A stretch of 9,909 nucleotides of DNA from Desulfobulbaceae bacterium (GCA_030633145.1 DAOVTM010000122.1:1-9909), one strand, 5' to 3'. Shown: positions 1-7,005, numbered from the stretch's first letter. Notes: generated by a model from the letters alone, not told the origin. Translations and numbers: made by a program.

Positions 1-99
1 ACACAGGTCTATAAACTGCTCAACTTGTCCTGGAAGATTTTGATACCCTTTTCCCTGGTAAACCTGCTGGTAACTGCGGCCTTTCTGAAGATCTTTTGA
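1..99 (+). CDS. nuoH: NADH-quinone oxidoreductase subunit H, C-terminal end (partial)
   Basis: Frame 1 is open from the window edge to a TGA at 97-99 and encodes the last 32 residues of a membrane protein, ending in LVTAAFLKIF. NuoH is the membrane subunit that forms the quinone chamber with NuoB/NuoD and links the peripheral arm to the pumps. The assignment rests on the hydrophobic final helix preceded by a WK pair, which suits a NuoH C-terminus, and on its place directly before nuoI, the standard order. The 5' part lies outside the window. The 67-base gap to nuoI contains no gene and no convincing terminator, so the two are probably on one transcript. Confidence 0.8.
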   Translation, partial: TQVYKLLNLSWKILIPFSLVNLLVTAAFLKIF

Positions 100-166
100 T
101 CTACAAGGTTTAGCGTATAAACAGGTAATTAAAGAAGTAAATAAACACTAACGTTTTGGCTAGATC

Positions 167-607
167 ATGAGTGAATACTGGAAGGATGTCATAGGCGGTA
201 GCAAGAGTCTGCTGGTGGGACTCTCCATCACCGCCAAAGAATTTTTCAAACCGGTGGTGACCGAGCAATATCCTTGGGATGTTCCGGTGATGACTGAGAA
301 ATTTCGCGGTCATATCGAACTGTTGAAAAATGAGGAGACCGGTAAGCCCAAATGTGTGGCCTGCGGTATGTGTATGCGGGCCTGTCCTTCCGGTTGCATA
401 ACTCTGGCAGGTAAAAAGCCTGAGGGTGAAAAGAAAAAGGTGGTTACCAAATACATTCTTGACTTTACAACCTGCAGCCTGTGCGGTTCCTGTATTGAGA
501 GTTGTAACTTTAAGGCCATTGATTTTTCCAATGAATATAATCTGGCCAGCACCCGCAAGGAAGATTATATTTTTGATCTCGTAAAAAGGCTGAAGGAGCA
601 GGGCTGA
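167..607 (+). CDS. nuoI: NADH-quinone oxidoreductase subunit I, 2x[4Fe-4S] protein
   Basis: This 146-residue ferredoxin-like subunit carries electrons through clusters N6a/N6b toward the quinone site next to NuoB and NuoH. Two cluster motifs are visible: Cys63-66-69-73 (CVACGMCMRACP) and Cys103-106-109-113 (CSLCGSCIESCN). The N-terminal stretch with GLSITAKEFFKP, then YPWDVPVM and FRGHIEL (residues 18-52), is the usual NuoI lead-in, so the ATG at 167 is credible. No good Shine-Dalgarno is seen before it, which is unusual for this operon. The second motif ends in Cys-Asn instead of the common Cys-Pro (Asn114). There is no long C-terminal extension. The TGA overlaps the ATG of a micro-ORF (TGATG at 605-609), which suggests translational coupling. 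The family assignment is secure. Confidence 0.95.
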   Translation: MSEYWKDVIGGSKSLLVGLSITAKEFFKPVVTEQYPWDVPVMTEKFRGHIELLKNEETGKPKCVACGMCMRACPSGCITLAGKKPEGEKKKVVTKYILDFTTCSLCGSCIESCNFKAIDFSNEYNLASTRKEDYIFDLVKRLKEQG

Positions 608-659
608 TGACATATAATATTTTAGATATACAAAATCGTCTGGAGGAGCAGGGCTGATG
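590..659 (+). repeat. Two 20-bp direct repeats, 50 bp apart, at the nuoI/nuoJ junction
   Basis: The 20 bases at 590-609 recur at 640-659 with a single mismatch (a593 versus g643). Each copy holds a Shine-Dalgarno-like GGAG, the codons for EQG and the stop-start overlap TGATG. The first copy is the end of nuoI and the second is the end of the micro-ORF plus the start of nuoJ. This looks like a tandem duplication of the gene junction whose AT-rich interior has diverged. Confidence 0.85.
607..657 (+). pseudogene. 16-codon micro-ORF, diverged duplicate of the nuoI 3' end
   Basis: An ATG overlapping the nuoI stop opens a 16-codon frame, MTYNILDIQNRLEEQG, whose TGA overlaps the nuoJ ATG in the same TGATG arrangement. 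Its end aligns with the end of NuoI: YIFDLVKRLKEQG against YNILDIQNRLEEQG with a one-residue gap. The frame therefore looks like a duplicated nuoI tail that kept its reading frame and both overlaps. It could be a passive relic, or it could serve as a coupling leader passing ribosomes from nuoI to nuoJ. No function can be assigned to the peptide itself. The sequence is certain, but whether it is translated is not. Confidence 0.5.
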
Positions 660-1214
660 CAAACAACAATCTGTCAGACAGTTGCCAATCCATCGCTTTT
701 TTCTGCTGAAAGCTTTGTTGGCCTGATCTTTCTCGTCACAGTCGGCCTGATCGTCAGTGGTGCAATAATGGCTATTGTCTCCAAGAGGCTGGTTCGCTGT
801 ATTACCGGGCTGGCTGTCAGTTTTACTGGCGTAGCTGGAGTCTATTATTTTCTCCTCAGCCCTTTTCTGGCAATGATGCAGATGCTGATTTATGTGGGTG
901 CCGTCTCCATCCTGATCGCCTTTGGTATCATGATGGCGACTCCGGAAGGCGAAGATGATGCCTCCACCAAGGGGAATGGAATAGTCGGCCCGCTGGGAAT
1001 CGCTGTTGCCTCCCTCATGTTTGCCGCTCTGACCATACTAGGCGTAAACACCCAGTGGAAAGCATTTCCGCGACCTGAAACAGCCATTGGTGATATGCAG
1101 CAAATGGGTTTCATGCTGCTGACCAGTCACTCCATGGTTTTTGAGCTTGTCTCCATTGTCCTGTTGATTGCAATTATCGGCGCCCTGGTACTGGCGCGGA
1201 GAGGAAGGAACTAA
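657..1214 (+). CDS. nuoJ: NADH-quinone oxidoreductase subunit J
   Basis: This 185-residue membrane subunit of the complex I heel packs beside NuoK, NuoA and NuoN. About five hydrophobic segments are visible: residues ~20-40, 45-67, 70-93, 110-129 and 155-181. The third holds the family signature FLAMMQMLIYVGAVSILIAFGIMM in separate pieces around QMLIYVGAV; it corresponds to TM3, whose tyrosine and pi-bulge take part in coupling. The hydrophilic EGEDDASTKGNG loop follows, and the protein ends in a basic ARRGRN tail. The start is supported by GGAGG at 642-646, ten bases upstream, and by the TGATG overlap with the preceding micro-ORF. nuoK begins four bases after its stop. The length is close to bacterial NuoJ. 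Confidence 0.93.
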   Translation: MQTTICQTVANPSLFSAESFVGLIFLVTVGLIVSGAIMAIVSKRLVRCITGLAVSFTGVAGVYYFLLSPFLAMMQMLIYVGAVSILIAFGIMMATPEGEDDASTKGNGIVGPLGIAVASLMFAALTILGVNTQWKAFPRPETAIGDMQQMGFMLLTSHSMVFELVSIVLLIAIIGALVLARRGRN

Positions 1215-1218
1215 CGCT

Positions 1219-1545
1219 ATGATACTGCTAAATCTTTATAACTGTCTCAATACCTATCTGGTACTCGGTGCTTTTCTATTTGCCACCGGTGTCTATGGAC
1301 TGGTCAGCCGCAGGACAATCATTGGAATGTTGATTGCCTCTGAGCTGGTACTGGCCGGGGCCAGCATGAATTTTATGGCCTTTAATCGTTTTATCGCTCC
1401 TGATCCTTCGGTGGGGCAGATCTTTACCCTGTTTATCATGGCCATAGCCGCCGCTGAGGCAGCTATAGCCGTTAGTATTATGATCTCTGTATATCGGAAT
1501 TATAAGTCCATTGATACCGAGGATATTGTTGACCTGCACGGTTAG
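1219..1545 (+). CDS. nuoK: NADH-quinone oxidoreductase subunit K
   Basis: This 108-residue, three-helix subunit supplies carboxylates to the proton path between NuoJ and NuoN. Both key glutamates are present: Glu42 in IASELVLAG (equivalent of E. coli Glu36) and Glu80 in AAAEAAIAVS (equivalent of Glu72). The ATG at 1219 is preferred over the in-frame ATG at 1168, because GAGGAAGG at 1201-1208 precedes it and the longer form would overlap the nuoJ C-terminus with a non-conserved hydrophilic extension. The residues after Glu42 are LVLAGAS where many NuoK have LMLN, a modest variation. The C-terminal tail (YKSIDTEDIVDLHG) is acidic. Confidence 0.95.
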   Translation: MILLNLYNCLNTYLVLGAFLFATGVYGLVSRRTIIGMLIASELVLAGASMNFMAFNRFIAPDPSVGQIFTLFIMAIAAAEAAIAVSIMISVYRNYKSIDTEDIVDLHG

Positions 1546-1627
1546 CAGAAATCAGAACGACAGAACCAGAAAGTTAGAAGTCCGATTAGTCAGCGCCTAC
1601 GGCGATTTTGAAGAGTTTATTGATAGG

Positions 1628-1649
1628 GGTGTGACCGTTAAGGTCACCC
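1628..1649 (+). promoter_or_regulatory. Small hairpin just upstream of the 1663 gene's ribosome binding site
   Basis: GTGACC (1631-1636) and GGTCAC (1642-1647) form a perfect six-base stem around the loop GTTAA. Two further G-C pairs are possible if one T is bulged. The stem ends next to the AAAGAGG ribosome binding site at 1650-1656. No T-tract follows, so it is not an intrinsic terminator. It may tune translation or mark an mRNA processing site in the 117-base nuoK-to-1663 gap, which otherwise holds no gene. Confidence 0.35.
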
Positions 1650-1662
1650 AAAGAGGATGATT

Positions 1663-3159
1663 ATGGATCCCGTTTCCACAACAGCAAACATTATTGAGAA
1701 CTCGTCACACCTTGGTATAGCGGTAATTATACCGCTCATTGGTGCCTTGACGGTAATGACCATGAAGAACAACCCAAACCTGCGGGAGTTTATCTCCTCC
1801 GCAAGTTCGGTTCTGCTCTTTTGTGTGGTTCTGTCCTTTATACCAGATGTTAAGGCTGGAAAGATTCTTGTATATGACGTTTTTCAACTGTTACCCGGCC
1901 TGAGCATCACCCTGCGGGCGGATGGTTTCTCCATGATATTTGCCATGGTAGCCTCCTCACTGTGGATGATAGCGGTCTTCTACTCCATGGGCTATATGCG
2001 TGCTCATCAGGAGCATTGTCAGACAAGGTTCAATGCCTGTTTTGCCCTGGCTATCTTTGGAGCCATCGGAGTTGCACTCTCTGATAACCTCTTTACCCTG
2101 TACCTCTTCTACGAGATTGTGTCCGTATGTACCTATCCGCTCGTTGCACATGAGCAGGATAAGGACGGGTATTCAGGGGCAAGGAAGTATATCATTTACC
2201 TGACCACCACAGCCAAGATGTTCCTCCTGCCGGCTTTGATCTTGATCTATGTCCTGGTGGGTAATCTTGACTTTCCTACACAGATGTACACAGGTATGCT
2301 GCCCCCAGATACCAAGAGCTGGATGGTGGTTATGCTCTATATCTTCTGCATCCTGGGCTTTGCCAAGAACGGCATCATGCCGCTCCATCACTGGCTGCCC
2401 GGAGCAATGGTTGCACCTACCCCGGTCTCTGCCCTGCTCCATGCAGTGGCTGTTGTTAAGGTCGGTGTGTTCTGTACCACCCGCACCATGCTCTACGTCT
2501 TTGGAGTTGATACCATGTCCGCCTTGAACCTGGGGATACCAACCGCTTATTTTGTTGGCTTTACCATTCTCATGGCCTCGGTCATCGCCTTGACCAAGGA
2601 TAACCTCAAGGCTCGGCTTGCGTATTCTACGGTCAGCCAGCTCTCCTATATAATATTAGGTGTAGCCTTGTTGACCCCCCATGGAATTGAGGGCGGCCTG
2701 ATTCATATCGTCAACCACGCCTTTGCCAAGATTACCCTCTTTTTCTGCGCCGGAGCTATCATGATTGCGGCTCATAAAAAATTGATCTCTGAGATGAGCG
2801 GTCTGGGACGAACCATGCCCTTTACCTTTGGTGCCTTTGCAATTGCCTCCCTCTCCATGATTGGAGCACCGCCGGTGGCCGGTTTTGTTACCAAATGGTA
2901 TTTACTGGTAGGTGCAATGGAAGCACATCAGATAGGAATTCTCCTGATACTCATTGCCTCCACGGTTCTAAATGTTGGCTATTTTGCACCGGTTACTTAC
3001 AAGGCATTCTTCGGCAAACGACCGGCCAGCGAGGAACAGGGAATTAAAGAGGCTCCCTTATCAATGTTGATTCCGATACTGATAGCGGTGACAATATCCG
3101 TAATCATTGGAATTTACCCTAACTTCATGATGGACTTCGTCAAGGTGGTGACAGGATGA
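1663..3159 (+). CDS. MrpD/NuoM-family antiporter-like subunit (first of two in the nuoL position)
   Basis: This 498-residue polytopic protein of the proton-conducting antiporter family (NuoL/M/N, MrpA/D, hydrogenase HyfB-like) has about 14 predicted helices. The family's ion-path residues are visible: Glu151 in TM5 (LFYEIVS), Lys235 in TM7 (GFAKNGIMPLHHWLP), His260 and Lys266 in TM8 (SALLHAVAVVKVGVF), His348/His352 and Lys356 (HIVNHAFAKITLFF), and Lys411 in TM12 (GFVTKWYLL). It stops after the core fold and has no lateral-helix extension, so it is MrpD/NuoM-like in architecture and not a full NuoL. The ATG at 1663 is chosen over 1657 because AAAGAGG ends at 1656, leaving a six-base spacing; the 1657 start would have none. 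Its last codons overlap the next gene by four bases (ATGA). It is probably one of four pumping modules of this complex I. No specific symbol is safe. Confidence 0.88.
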   Translation: MDPVSTTANIIENSSHLGIAVIIPLIGALTVMTMKNNPNLREFISSASSVLLFCVVLSFIPDVKAGKILVYDVFQLLPGLSITLRADGFSMIFAMVASSLWMIAVFYSMGYMRAHQEHCQTRFNACFALAIFGAIGVALSDNLFTLYLFYEIVSVCTYPLVAHEQDKDGYSGARKYIIYLTTTAKMFLLPALILIYVLVGNLDFPTQMYTGMLPPDTKSWMVVMLYIFCILGFAKNGIMPLHHWLPGAMVAPTPVSALLHAVAVVKVGVFCTTRTMLYVFGVDTMSALNLGIPTAYFVGFTILMASVIALTKDNLKARLAYSTVSQLSYIILGVALLTPHGIEGGLIHIVNHAFAKITLFFCAGAIMIAAHKKLISEMSGLGRTMPFTFGAFAIASLSMIGAPPVAGFVTKWYLLVGAMEAHQIGILLILIASTVLNVGYFAPVTYKAFFGKRPASEEQGIKEAPLSMLIPILIAVTISVIIGIYPNFMMDFVKVVTG

Positions 3160-3428
3160 CACGATTAATAGATTATCTCCAAGCCAATATGAAGATGTTA
3201 GTCATAGTCTGCTACGTGGGACTGGTTGCAATTGCCACCTATTCCGCCACCGTTGATACACACCACGCCCATACCTGGGTTGAGCATAATGTACCGTTCT
3301 TCTGGTCAATCTTTGGATTCTGTGCCGCAGCTATAATCATCGGTATAGCCTCCTGGTTCGGCAAGTCCGGTATCCGTGTTGACGAAGACTATTATGATAG
3401 CTCAATATGGCTTGATGATGAGTCTTGA
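3156..3428 (+). CDS. Small two-helix membrane protein of unknown function within the nuo operon
   Basis: This 90-residue ORF has an ATG that overlaps the stop of the preceding antiporter-like gene, so it is probably translationally coupled. Two hydrophobic segments are visible (about residues 13-31 and 47-67). They are joined by a histidine-rich loop (DTHHAHTWVEH, His36, 37, 39 and 44). A soluble acidic tail follows with DEDYYD and ends in WLDDES. It matches none of the 14 standard Nuo subunits that I recognise. Its place between two antiporter-like genes suggests an accessory subunit of the membrane arm, or a linker or assembly factor, which is an inference from context. The coupled start, coding-like composition and two clear helices make it very likely a real gene. 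Confidence 0.75.
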   Translation: MTRLIDYLQANMKMLVIVCYVGLVAIATYSATVDTHHAHTWVEHNVPFFWSIFGFCAAAIIIGIASWFGKSGIRVDEDYYDSSIWLDDES

Positions 3429-3438
3429 AAAGTAGTTC

Positions 3439-3462
3439 GGGTTAGGGCGATAGCCCGTATCC
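3439..3462 (+). other. Weak intergenic hairpin
   Basis: GGGC (3445-3448), loop GATA, GCCC (3453-3456), with an outer stem of about four pairs across a two-base internal loop. No T-tract follows. It lies in the 91-base gap before the 596-residue gene and might be an mRNA processing or stability element. The remaining bases of the gap hold no gene. Confidence 0.25.
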
Positions 3463-3519
3463 ATACAGTTCGATATAAAAATTTTAGTTTCACATATTTA
3501 GTACAACGAGGATAAGTCA

Positions 3520-5310
3520 ATGACAGGTAGTTTTATACATCCGGCCCTCATCATGGTCATCGGTGCCCTGCTGCTGCCCTTTATTCGCGGGCCGTTGCGC
3601 AAACCGTATTTGATCCTGATTCCGATACTTACGTTTGGAGCAGTACTGAGTAATAATACGCTCACTGGTAACTTTGCCCCCTTCCAGTTCATGGACTGGA
3701 CCCTCGAATTCGGCAGGGTTGATAAGCTGTCTTCGATCTTTGCCTCCATCATGGCCTTGATGGCCTTGATCGGAACCCTTTACGGAATGCATGTAAAGAA
3801 GAGTGGTGAACATGTTGCGGCCTGGTTTTATGTGGCTGGTTCCCTGGGTACCATCTATGCAGGTGATTATATAACGGTATTCTTTTTCTGGGAGATGATG
3901 GCCTTTGGATCGGTCTTCCTGATCTGGTTCAGAAAGGGACCCAACTCCCTCAAGGTCGGATACCGCTACCTTATCATCCATACTATTGGTGGTGTTGTCC
4001 TTCTGGCCGGTATCATGCTTCGTTACCAGGCAGTGGGCGATATTGAGTTCTCTCTCCTTGATGTGAGAAACCCGCAGTTATATACCTGGCTGATAATGAT
4101 CGGCTTTGCCCTGAACGCTGCGGTAGTTCCGCTTCATTCCTGGCTTCCTGATGCCTATTCAGAGGCATCTTTCAACGGTGCGGTCTTCATGTGTGCCTTT
4201 ACCACTAAGACTGCCGTTTATACCCTGGCTCGATCCTGTGCTGGAATGGATATCCTGGTTCTGCTGGGAGTAATCATGGCTCTGTACGGTGTGATTTATG
4301 CAGTCATGGAAAACGACATCCGCAAGTTGTTGGCCTGGTCCATTGTATCGCAGGTTGGTTATATGATCGCCGGTATCGGTATTGGAACCGAGTTGGCTAT
4401 TAACGGTGCCTCTGCCCATGCGGTAGTGCATATCCTTTATAAAAGTCTCCTCTTCATGGGAACCGGCTCAGTACTCTACATGACCGGCAAGACCAAGTTC
4501 ACTGAACTGGGCGGACTATATAAAAAGATGCCGTTGACCTTTTTCTTTACCATCATTGGATGTATGTCCATCTCAGCAGCCCCCTTCTTTGCCGCCTATG
4601 TTTCCAAGGGGATGATCATTGGAGCTGGCTACGAGACCCATCTTAACTGGGCCTCTTGGCTGCTGATGTTCGGTGCCACCGGTACCTTTATGTATAACGG
4701 TCTCAAGCTGCCTTATTTTCTCTTCTTCGGTAAGAACAACTGTTCAGAAGAAACCTGGGAAAAGGCTGCTGATCCAACCTGGAATATGCTATCAGCCATG
4801 GCGATAGGAGCCTTCCTCTGTATCTTTGTTGGTTCTTCTCCTGGATTGCTTTACTCCATGCTGCCGTACCCGGTTCATTACAGTCCGTTCTCAGCTTACC
4901 ATCTGGCAGAGACCTTACAGCTCATGGGATTTGCGGCACTGGCCTTCTTCATGTTTAAGAAATACCTTGAGCCTGTTGACCGGCAGGTATTGGATATTGA
5001 CTGGCTGTATCGCAAAGCAGGTCTCTTCTTTGTCTGGATAGCGGTCAATCCCCTGCAGTGGTTTGATACGATGTGGAGTAAGGTCTATCGAGTCGTGGGG
5101 ATTGGCACCCTGATGGAGACCTCAAAGTTCTGGAGTTGGTTTGACTGGAATGTGATTGATGGAGTTATAGACGGGTTTGCCCGTTCAGTCAGAGTACTTG
5201 GCGGACGGATGCGTGTTCTGCAGACTGGTCAGATTCAATATTCACTGTACGCAGCAGCACTCTTTGCAGCCTGTACGATGATAGCGTATGCGCTTTTTCA
5301 ACTCGCCTGA
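3520..5310 (+). CDS. MrpD-like antiporter subunit with NuoL-like C-terminal lateral-helix region
   Basis: This 596-residue polytopic antiporter-family protein probably takes the distal NuoL role. Visible residues are Glu125 in TM5 (FFFWEMMAF), Lys230 in TM8 (FTTKTAVYTL), His304 and Lys308 (VVHILYKSLLFM) and Lys363 in TM12 (AYVSKGMI). The TM7 lysine found in NuoL/M/N is replaced by Leu198 (GFALNAAVVPLHSWLP). After the core, residues ~480-596 resemble the NuoL lateral helix and last membrane anchor: a long amphipathic stretch, then NVIDGVIDGFARSVR, LQTGQIQYSLYA and a final hydrophobic helix. GAGGA at 3508-3512 sits seven bases before the ATG. It lies between the small membrane protein and nuoM. 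It may be annotated either as an Na+/H+ antiporter subunit D or as nuoL; the C-terminus argues for the NuoL role and the core for MrpD. No symbol is given for that reason. Confidence 0.85.
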   Translation: MTGSFIHPALIMVIGALLLPFIRGPLRKPYLILIPILTFGAVLSNNTLTGNFAPFQFMDWTLEFGRVDKLSSIFASIMALMALIGTLYGMHVKKSGEHVAAWFYVAGSLGTIYAGDYITVFFFWEMMAFGSVFLIWFRKGPNSLKVGYRYLIIHTIGGVVLLAGIMLRYQAVGDIEFSLLDVRNPQLYTWLIMIGFALNAAVVPLHSWLPDAYSEASFNGAVFMCAFTTKTAVYTLARSCAGMDILVLLGVIMALYGVIYAVMENDIRKLLAWSIVSQVGYMIAGIGIGTELAINGASAHAVVHILYKSLLFMGTGSVLYMTGKTKFTELGGLYKKMPLTFFFTIIGCMSISAAPFFAAYVSKGMIIGAGYETHLNWASWLLMFGATGTFMYNGLKLPYFLFFGKNNCSEETWEKAADPTWNMLSAMAIGAFLCIFVGSSPGLLYSMLPYPVHYSPFSAYHLAETLQLMGFAALAFFMFKKYLEPVDRQVLDIDWLYRKAGLFFVWIAVNPLQWFDTMWSKVYRVVGIGTLMETSKFWSWFDWNVIDGVIDGFARSVRVLGGRMRVLQTGQIQYSLYAAALFAACTMIAYALFQLA

Positions 5311-5331
5311 GTGATGAGCAGAAAATAGTAT

Positions 5332-5359
5332 GCGCCAGTGATCTTTACCCACTGTGCGC
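5332..5359 (+). other. Stable intergenic stem-loop before nuoM
   Basis: GCGCCAGTG (5332-5340) pairs with CACTG (5350-5354) and GCGC (5356-5359), leaving one bulged T (5355) and a nine-base loop. The sequence after it is AAAAATTTTAAAA, not a T-run, so full termination is unlikely. It lies in the 95-base gap between the 596-residue gene and nuoM. It may be a processing or 3'-protection element, or a partial attenuator that sets subunit ratios. Confidence 0.45.
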
Positions 5360-5405
5360 TCAAAAATTTTAAAACCTTACAAATCTCTTAAAGGATTAGC
5401 AGGCA

Positions 5406-6926
5406 ATGGAACATTTAGTTATTAATCAGGGGTTTCCCCTGCTCAGTTTCCTGATTTTCTTCCCCCTGTTCGGGGCACTGGTACTGTTATTCAAGTCAGG
5501 AGATACCTTTGCACGGTTCTGGACACTGGCTATCACAAGTCTTGAGGCAATATTTTCCCTGCCTCTCTTGTTTGGCTTTGACATAAAGTCTGCTGACTTT
5601 CAGTTTGTCGAGCTTTACTCCTGGGTTCCGCAGTGGGGTATCAACTATATCGTAGGTCTGGACGGTATCTCCATCCTGCTGGTATTGCTCAGCACCCTGA
5701 TTATGCCCCTTTGTGTGCTGGCATCATGGAAGTATATCCAGAAGCGGGTGGGACAGTTCATGTTCTGTCTGCTCATTATGCAGGTCTCCATGGTTGGTCT
5801 CTTTGTGGCTCTTGACTTTATCCTCTTCTGGGTATTCTGGGAGTTCATGCTTATTCCCATGTACCTCCTGATTGCCATCTGGGGTGGGCCGCGCAAGGAT
5901 TATGCATCCATAAAGTTCTTTATCTATACAATGGCAGGATCGGTTTTCCTCCTGGTAGCAATCTTGGCTCTTTACCTTGAGAATAACCACAGCTTTTATA
6001 TCCCGGACATGATGTGGCAGAACTACTCTACCACCTTTCAGGTTCTGGTATTCCTGGCATTCTTCCTGGCCTTTGCCATCAAGGTGCCTATGTTTCCACT
6101 TCATACCTGGCTGCCTGCAGCCCATGTGGAGGCACCTACTGCCGGATCGGTTATACTGGCATCGGTACTGCTCAAGATGGGAACCTATGGAATGCTCCGC
6201 TTCTGTATTCCCATCACCCCGGAAGCGACCTTAATGCTCGCACCTTATATTCTCTGGCTCTCCATTGCCGGAATTATATACGGTGGCTTTACTGCCTTGG
6301 CTCAGTCAGACATGAAAAAGCTGATTGCCTATTCATCGGTTGGACACATGGGCTTTGTAACCCTGGGTATCTTTGTCCTCAACCCCAACGGTGTTGAGGG
6401 ATCCATTATACAGATGATCAACCATGGTGTTACTACCGGTGCCTTGTTCCTCTGTGTGGGAATGATCTATGAACGCACACACAGTCGAGAGTTGAGCGTT
6501 GCCCAGGGGTGTGGAAAATTTATGCCCTGGTACGCAACTTTTCTCGGTCTGTTTTGTCTGTCATCATTCGGTTTTCCCGGTACCAACTCGTTTATCGGTG
6601 AATTCATGATCCTGGCAGGTACCTTTGAGCATAGTACTTTTCTAGCCTTGGCCGCTATTCCCGGTGCAGTGCTTGCAGCCGCCTATATGTTGCGTATGCT
6701 GCAGAAATTGCTCTATGGAACAGAGAACAACCCGGATCAGTCTCACCTTAAGGATCTTAGTTTCCGCGAGATTGCAGTTCTATCACCGTTCGCTCTCTTT
6801 GTTTTCTGGATAGGACTTGGCCCACAGCCCTTTATTGACTTGATTCATGTCTCTGTAGCCAACCTGCTTGAGAATCTTGAAACCTGGCAACAGGCCCAGA
6901 ACGTGGCTCAGGTTATGCTTCAGTAG
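5406..6926 (+). CDS. nuoM: NADH-quinone oxidoreductase subunit M
   Basis: This 506-residue proton-pumping antiporter-like subunit is near the usual NuoM length. All expected ion-path residues are in place: Glu146 in TM5 (FWEFMLIPMYLLI), Lys226 in TM7 (AIKVPMFPLHTWLPAAH), Lys257 in TM8 (LLKMGTYGMLRF), His314 (SSVGHMGFV), His340 (MINHGVTTGALF) and Glu399 in TM12 (FIGEFMILAG). HVEAPTAGSVILA is the classic NuoM signature. The N-terminus (PLLSFLIFFPLFGALVLL) is a normal first helix. AAAGGA (5390-5395) lies ten bases before the ATG. It contrasts with the two preceding MrpD-like genes by being an orthodox complex I subunit, which shows that those two are additional or replace NuoL and do not replace NuoM. 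Confidence 0.96.
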   Translation: MEHLVINQGFPLLSFLIFFPLFGALVLLFKSGDTFARFWTLAITSLEAIFSLPLLFGFDIKSADFQFVELYSWVPQWGINYIVGLDGISILLVLLSTLIMPLCVLASWKYIQKRVGQFMFCLLIMQVSMVGLFVALDFILFWVFWEFMLIPMYLLIAIWGGPRKDYASIKFFIYTMAGSVFLLVAILALYLENNHSFYIPDMMWQNYSTTFQVLVFLAFFLAFAIKVPMFPLHTWLPAAHVEAPTAGSVILASVLLKMGTYGMLRFCIPITPEATLMLAPYILWLSIAGIIYGGFTALAQSDMKKLIAYSSVGHMGFVTLGIFVLNPNGVEGSIIQMINHGVTTGALFLCVGMIYERTHSRELSVAQGCGKFMPWYATFLGLFCLSSFGFPGTNSFIGEFMILAGTFEHSTFLALAAIPGAVLAAAYMLRMLQKLLYGTENNPDQSHLKDLSFREIAVLSPFALFVFWIGLGPQPFIDLIHVSVANLLENLETWQQAQNVAQVMLQ

Positions 6927-6946
6927 CTCGACGACTTTGAACATTG

Positions 6947-6975
6947 TTTAAAACCGTTTTAAATTGTTGTACAAT
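6947..6975 (+). promoter_or_regulatory. Possible weak internal promoter with AT-rich palindrome upstream of nuoN
   Basis: TTTAAA at 6947-6952 (-35-like, 4/6) and TACAAT at 6970-6975 (-10-like, 5/6) are separated by 17 bases. The -35-like hexamer is inside a palindrome, TTTAAAAC-C-GTTTTAAA (6947-6963). A second short inverted repeat, ATTGT-TGT-ACAAT (6963-6975), covers the -10-like hexamer. It lies 31 bases before the nuoN start in a 79-base gap. AT-rich gaps produce such matches easily, so this is only a candidate. Confidence 0.25.
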
Positions 6976-7005
6976 CCTTAACGAATAACAAGAAGGGAAT
7001 AACCC

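Noticed and set aside
96..121. Promoter-like TTGATC and TATAAA between nuoH and nuoI
   Set aside because: The spacing of 14 bases is too short, and the position is inside a continuous operon.
1168..1218. Extended nuoK start at 1168
   Set aside because: It would add 17 non-conserved residues overlapping nuoJ. The ATG at 1219 has a good ribosome site and gives the normal NuoK length.
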